A stretch of DNA of 23,194 bases from NCBI GenBank assembly GCA_964531285.1, contig CAZHDI010000048.1, positions 1-23,194 on the forward strand, in the 5' to 3' direction. Positions 20,948 through 23,194 of this stretch are shown piece by piece (within the stretch, counting starts at the first letter, position 1; each line of letters begins with the position of its first letter). The DNA comes from CAZHDI01 sp964531285. GTDB taxonomy: Bacteria > Pseudomonadota > Alphaproteobacteria > JAJFIK01. The notes below the pieces were generated by a model. That model saw only the letters and a program-made list of their open reading frames with translations, was not told where the DNA came from and made no database searches. The position numbers and the translations under genes are program-made.

Positions 20948-22291
20948 ATGCGCTATTTGCCCCTGACCACGGCTGACCGCGCGGAGATGCTCTCCGCGAT
21001 CGGGGCGGCCAGTATCGACGATCTGTTTTGCGATGTGCCGGAGGCCGCGCGGCTCGATGGGCCGGTGGATCTGCCCGCTCATATGGGCGAGTTCGAGGTC
21101 GAGAAGGATTTGAGCGCGCTGGCGGCGCGCAACGTGTCCGCCGGGTCAGTGCCGTTCTTCCTGGGCGCGGGCGCGTATCATCACCATGTGCCGGCCTCGG
21201 TCGATCACATCATTCAGCGCTCGGAATTTCTGACCTCCTATACGCCTTACCAGCCGGAGATCAGTCAGGGGACGACGCAGTATCTGTTCGAGTTTCAGAC
21301 TCAGGTGGCGCGCATCACCGGCATGGATGTGGCCAATGCTTCCATGTATGACGGCTCCACGGGCTGCGCCGAAGCGGTGCTCATGGCGCACCGGATCACC
21401 AAGCGCAACAAAGCGGTGCTCTCCGGCGGCCTCCATCCTCACTATCGGGCGGTGACCGAGAACATGTCCCGTTTCGCCGGCGATGTGGTCGAGGCGCTGG
21501 CACCGGATGTGTCGGGAACGGAAGATGTCATCGCGGCGATCGATGGCGAGACGGCCTGTGTCGTCGTGCAGACCCCGTCGGTATTCGGTCATTTGATCGA
21601 TCTACAGGCCATTGCCGACGCGGCCCATGACAAGGGCGCGCTTCTCATCGCGGTGGTGACCGAAGTGGTCTCGCTCGGCGCGGTCACGGCACCGGGGCAT
21701 ATGGGCGCCGATATCGTGGTCGCCGAAGGTCAGAGCATCGGCAACGGCCTAAATTTCGGCGGTCCCTATGTGGGGCTGTTCGCCGCGCGCCAGAAATATG
21801 TCCGCCAGATGCCTGGCCGTCTGTCGGGTCAGACGGTCGATGCCCAGGGCCGCACTGGCTATGTGCTGACCCTGTCGACCCGCGAGCAGCATATCCGCCG
21901 GGACAAGGCGACGAGCAATATCTGCACTAATTCCGGTTTGTGTTGCCTGGCCTTCACCATCCATATGGCCCTGCTGGGCGAGGACGGGTTCAAGAAGCTG
22001 GCGCTCCTCAATCATCAGGCGGCGGTCAAACTGGCCGATGCACTGGAAGCGGTGCCGGGTGTAGAGGTCATCACGCCATCCTTCTTCAACGAGTTCACGG
22101 TGCGTCTGCCATCGAAGGCCGCCGATGTGGTCGAAGCGCTGGCGCAAAAGAACATTCTTGGCGGCGTGCCGGCCTCCCGGCTCTATCCGGGCCGGGACGA
22201 TATGGACGATCTCCTGATTGTCGCCGCGACCGAAACAGTGAGTGATGCCGACCGCGCGGCCTTTGCCGCCGGTCTGAAAGAGGTGCTGTGA
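20948..22291 (+). CDS. gcvPA: Glycine dehydrogenase (decarboxylating) subunit 1
   Basis: This 447-residue protein is the N-terminal half of a two-subunit glycine decarboxylase (P protein), which removes CO2 from glycine and passes the aminomethyl group to GcvH. It starts with the characteristic MRYLPLTTADRAEML, followed by FLGAGAYHHHVPASVDHI, TPYQPEISQGTTQYLFEFQT and ASMYDGSTGCAEAV. GQSIGNGLNFGGPYVGLFA and REQHIRRDKATSNICTN come later. This half does not carry the PLP lysine, which is in GcvPB. Its TGA shares one base with the gcvPB ATG (TGATG), so the two subunits are translationally coupled. Confidence 0.97.
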   Translation: MRYLPLTTADRAEMLSAIGAASIDDLFCDVPEAARLDGPVDLPAHMGEFEVEKDLSALAARNVSAGSVPFFLGAGAYHHHVPASVDHIIQRSEFLTSYTPYQPEISQGTTQYLFEFQTQVARITGMDVANASMYDGSTGCAEAVLMAHRITKRNKAVLSGGLHPHYRAVTENMSRFAGDVVEALAPDVSGTEDVIAAIDGETACVVVQTPSVFGHLIDLQAIADAAHDKGALLIAVVTEVVSLGAVTAPGHMGADIVVAEGQSIGNGLNFGGPYVGLFAARQKYVRQMPGRLSGQTVDAQGRTGYVLTLSTREQHIRRDKATSNICTNSGLCCLAFTIHMALLGEDGFKKLALLNHQAAVKLADALEAVPGVEVITPSFFNEFTVRLPSKAADVVEALAQKNILGGVPASRLYPGRDDMDDLLIVAATETVSDADRAAFAAGLKEVL

Positions 22292-23194
22292 TGATGAACC
22301 GTCAGGGACGCCCGAGCCGGCCCGATCATGTGGACGGCACGTTCGACGAGGTGGAGACAACCTCGGGCCATCGCGGTCTGCTCCAGCATGAACCGCTGAT
22401 GTTCGAGATCGGCCGGGAGGCGCGCAGCGGCGTCGATCTTCCCGATCCGGACGAGGCCGTGACCAGCCGTCTCGGCGGGCTGGCGCGCACGGATCGGATC
22501 GGTCTGCCGGGGCTGTCGGAGCCTCAAGTCGTGCGCCATTTCGTGCGCCTGAGCCAGAAAAACTACGCCATCGATCTGGGCCTTTACCCGCTCGGCTCGT
22601 GCACCATGAAGCACAATCCGCGTCTCAACGAGAAGATGGCGCGCTTGCCGGGCTTCGGCGATATCCATCCGCTCCAGCCGCAATCGACCGTGCAGGGCGC
22701 GCTCGCGCTGATGGACCGGCTGGCCCATTGGCTCAAGACCCTGACCGGCATGCCCGGCGTCGCGTTGTCGCCCAAGGCCGGCGCCCATGGCGAACTCTGC
22801 GGCCTGATGGCGATCCGTGCGGCGATCCAGGCCAAGGGCGAGGATGCGCAGCGCACCCGCGTGCTGGTGCCTGATTCCGCCCACGGAACGAATCCGGCCA
22901 CGGCCGTCCAATGCGGCTATAACGTCGACACCATTCCGGCCAATGCCTCCGGGCGGGTCGATGTCGAAGCGCTGAAGGCCAAGCTCGACACCGATGTGGC
23001 CGCGATCATGGTCACCAATCCGAACACCTGCGGCCTGTTCGAGCGTGATATCATTGAGATCGCCGAGGCCGTCCACGGCGTGGGCGGATATTTTTACTGC
23101 GACGGCGCCAATTTCAACGCCATTGTCGGCCGGGTGCGTCCGGGCGATCTCGGCGTCGATGCCATGCACATCAATCTGCACAAGACCTTTTCGA
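22291..23194 (+). CDS. gcvPB: Glycine dehydrogenase (decarboxylating) subunit 2, 5' part (partial)
   Basis: This is the first 301 codons of the PLP-binding half of the split glycine decarboxylase; the frame stays open to the window edge. It begins MMNRQGRPSRPD, then the typical EPLMFEIGR, the segment YAIDLGLYPLGSCTMKHNPRLNE, and PDSAHGTNPATAVQCGY. MVTNPNTCGLFE and YCDGANFNAIVG follow. The last visible residues, HINLHKTFS, include the lysine expected to hold PLP (Lys298). The start overlaps the gcvPA stop by one base; the second ATG at 22294 is equally possible. The family runs to roughly 480-525 residues, so about 200 residues lie beyond the window. Confidence 0.96.
   Translation, partial: MMNRQGRPSRPDHVDGTFDEVETTSGHRGLLQHEPLMFEIGREARSGVDLPDPDEAVTSRLGGLARTDRIGLPGLSEPQVVRHFVRLSQKNYAIDLGLYPLGSCTMKHNPRLNEKMARLPGFGDIHPLQPQSTVQGALALMDRLAHWLKTLTGMPGVALSPKAGAHGELCGLMAIRAAIQAKGEDAQRTRVLVPDSAHGTNPATAVQCGYNVDTIPANASGRVDVEALKAKLDTDVAAIMVTNPNTCGLFERDIIEIAEAVHGVGGYFYCDGANFNAIVGRVRPGDLGVDAMHINLHKTFS

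Noticed and set aside
1..23194. Mobile elements, CRISPR arrays, toxin-antitoxin or phage-defence genes, tRNA or rRNA genes
   Set aside because: None were seen. All sizeable genes are recognisable core genes or ordinary accessory genes, with uniform GC content and codon use.

Overview
The window is a GC-rich stretch (roughly two thirds G+C) of an alphaproteobacterial chromosome, dense with housekeeping genes. The aa3-type cytochrome oxidase cluster order, SURF1 followed by an M16 peptidase and a RimJ-type acetyltransferase, the paired ExbD subunits and the split glycine decarboxylase suggest a marine-type alphaproteobacterium, perhaps near Maricaulales or Hyphomonadaceae. That placement is inferred from gene content. 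A 100-N gap with identical 55-bp flanks shows that this is a draft, possibly metagenomic, assembly.

Layout. Bases 1-4693 (+) encode cytochrome c oxidase and its assembly: the 3' part of ctaD, heme O synthase ctaB, a small one-helix protein, the copper chaperone ctaG, subunit III ctaE, a DUF983 protein and surf1. A structured intergenic repeat lies between the last two. Bases 4690-9945 (+) hold an M16 zinc peptidase, a GNAT acetyltransferase and a large membrane-bound PAS-GGDEF-EAL protein. Bases 9964-12753 (-) form an energy-transducing operon, exbB-exbD-exbD-tonB. The assembly gap falls inside the second exbD and can be closed on paper to give an intact gene. A yqgE/algH gene (-) follows.

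Bases 13832-14365 (+) hold a Prx5-type peroxiredoxin with a clear intrinsic terminator. Converging on it are rnhA and ispH (-). After a 473-bp divergent intergenic region come a tandem CDGSH iron-sulfur protein, an unrecognised putative lipoprotein and argS (+). The window ends in the glycine cleavage operon (+): a promoter, a tandem glycine riboswitch, gcvT, gcvH, gcvPA and a gcvPB cut by the window edge at its PLP-lysine motif.

Functionally, the cta genes and surf1 build the terminal oxidase, and exb/tonB use the proton gradient to drive outer-membrane transport. The gcv operon degrades glycine under riboswitch control. I see no insertion sequence, prophage, CRISPR array, tRNA or rRNA, and no convincing new multi-gene system. 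The best points for a second look are a possible pairing between riboswitch aptamer 2 and the gcvT ribosome-binding site, the removable assembly gap, an apparent loss of a CuB histidine at the extreme left edge, and several small intergenic repeats.
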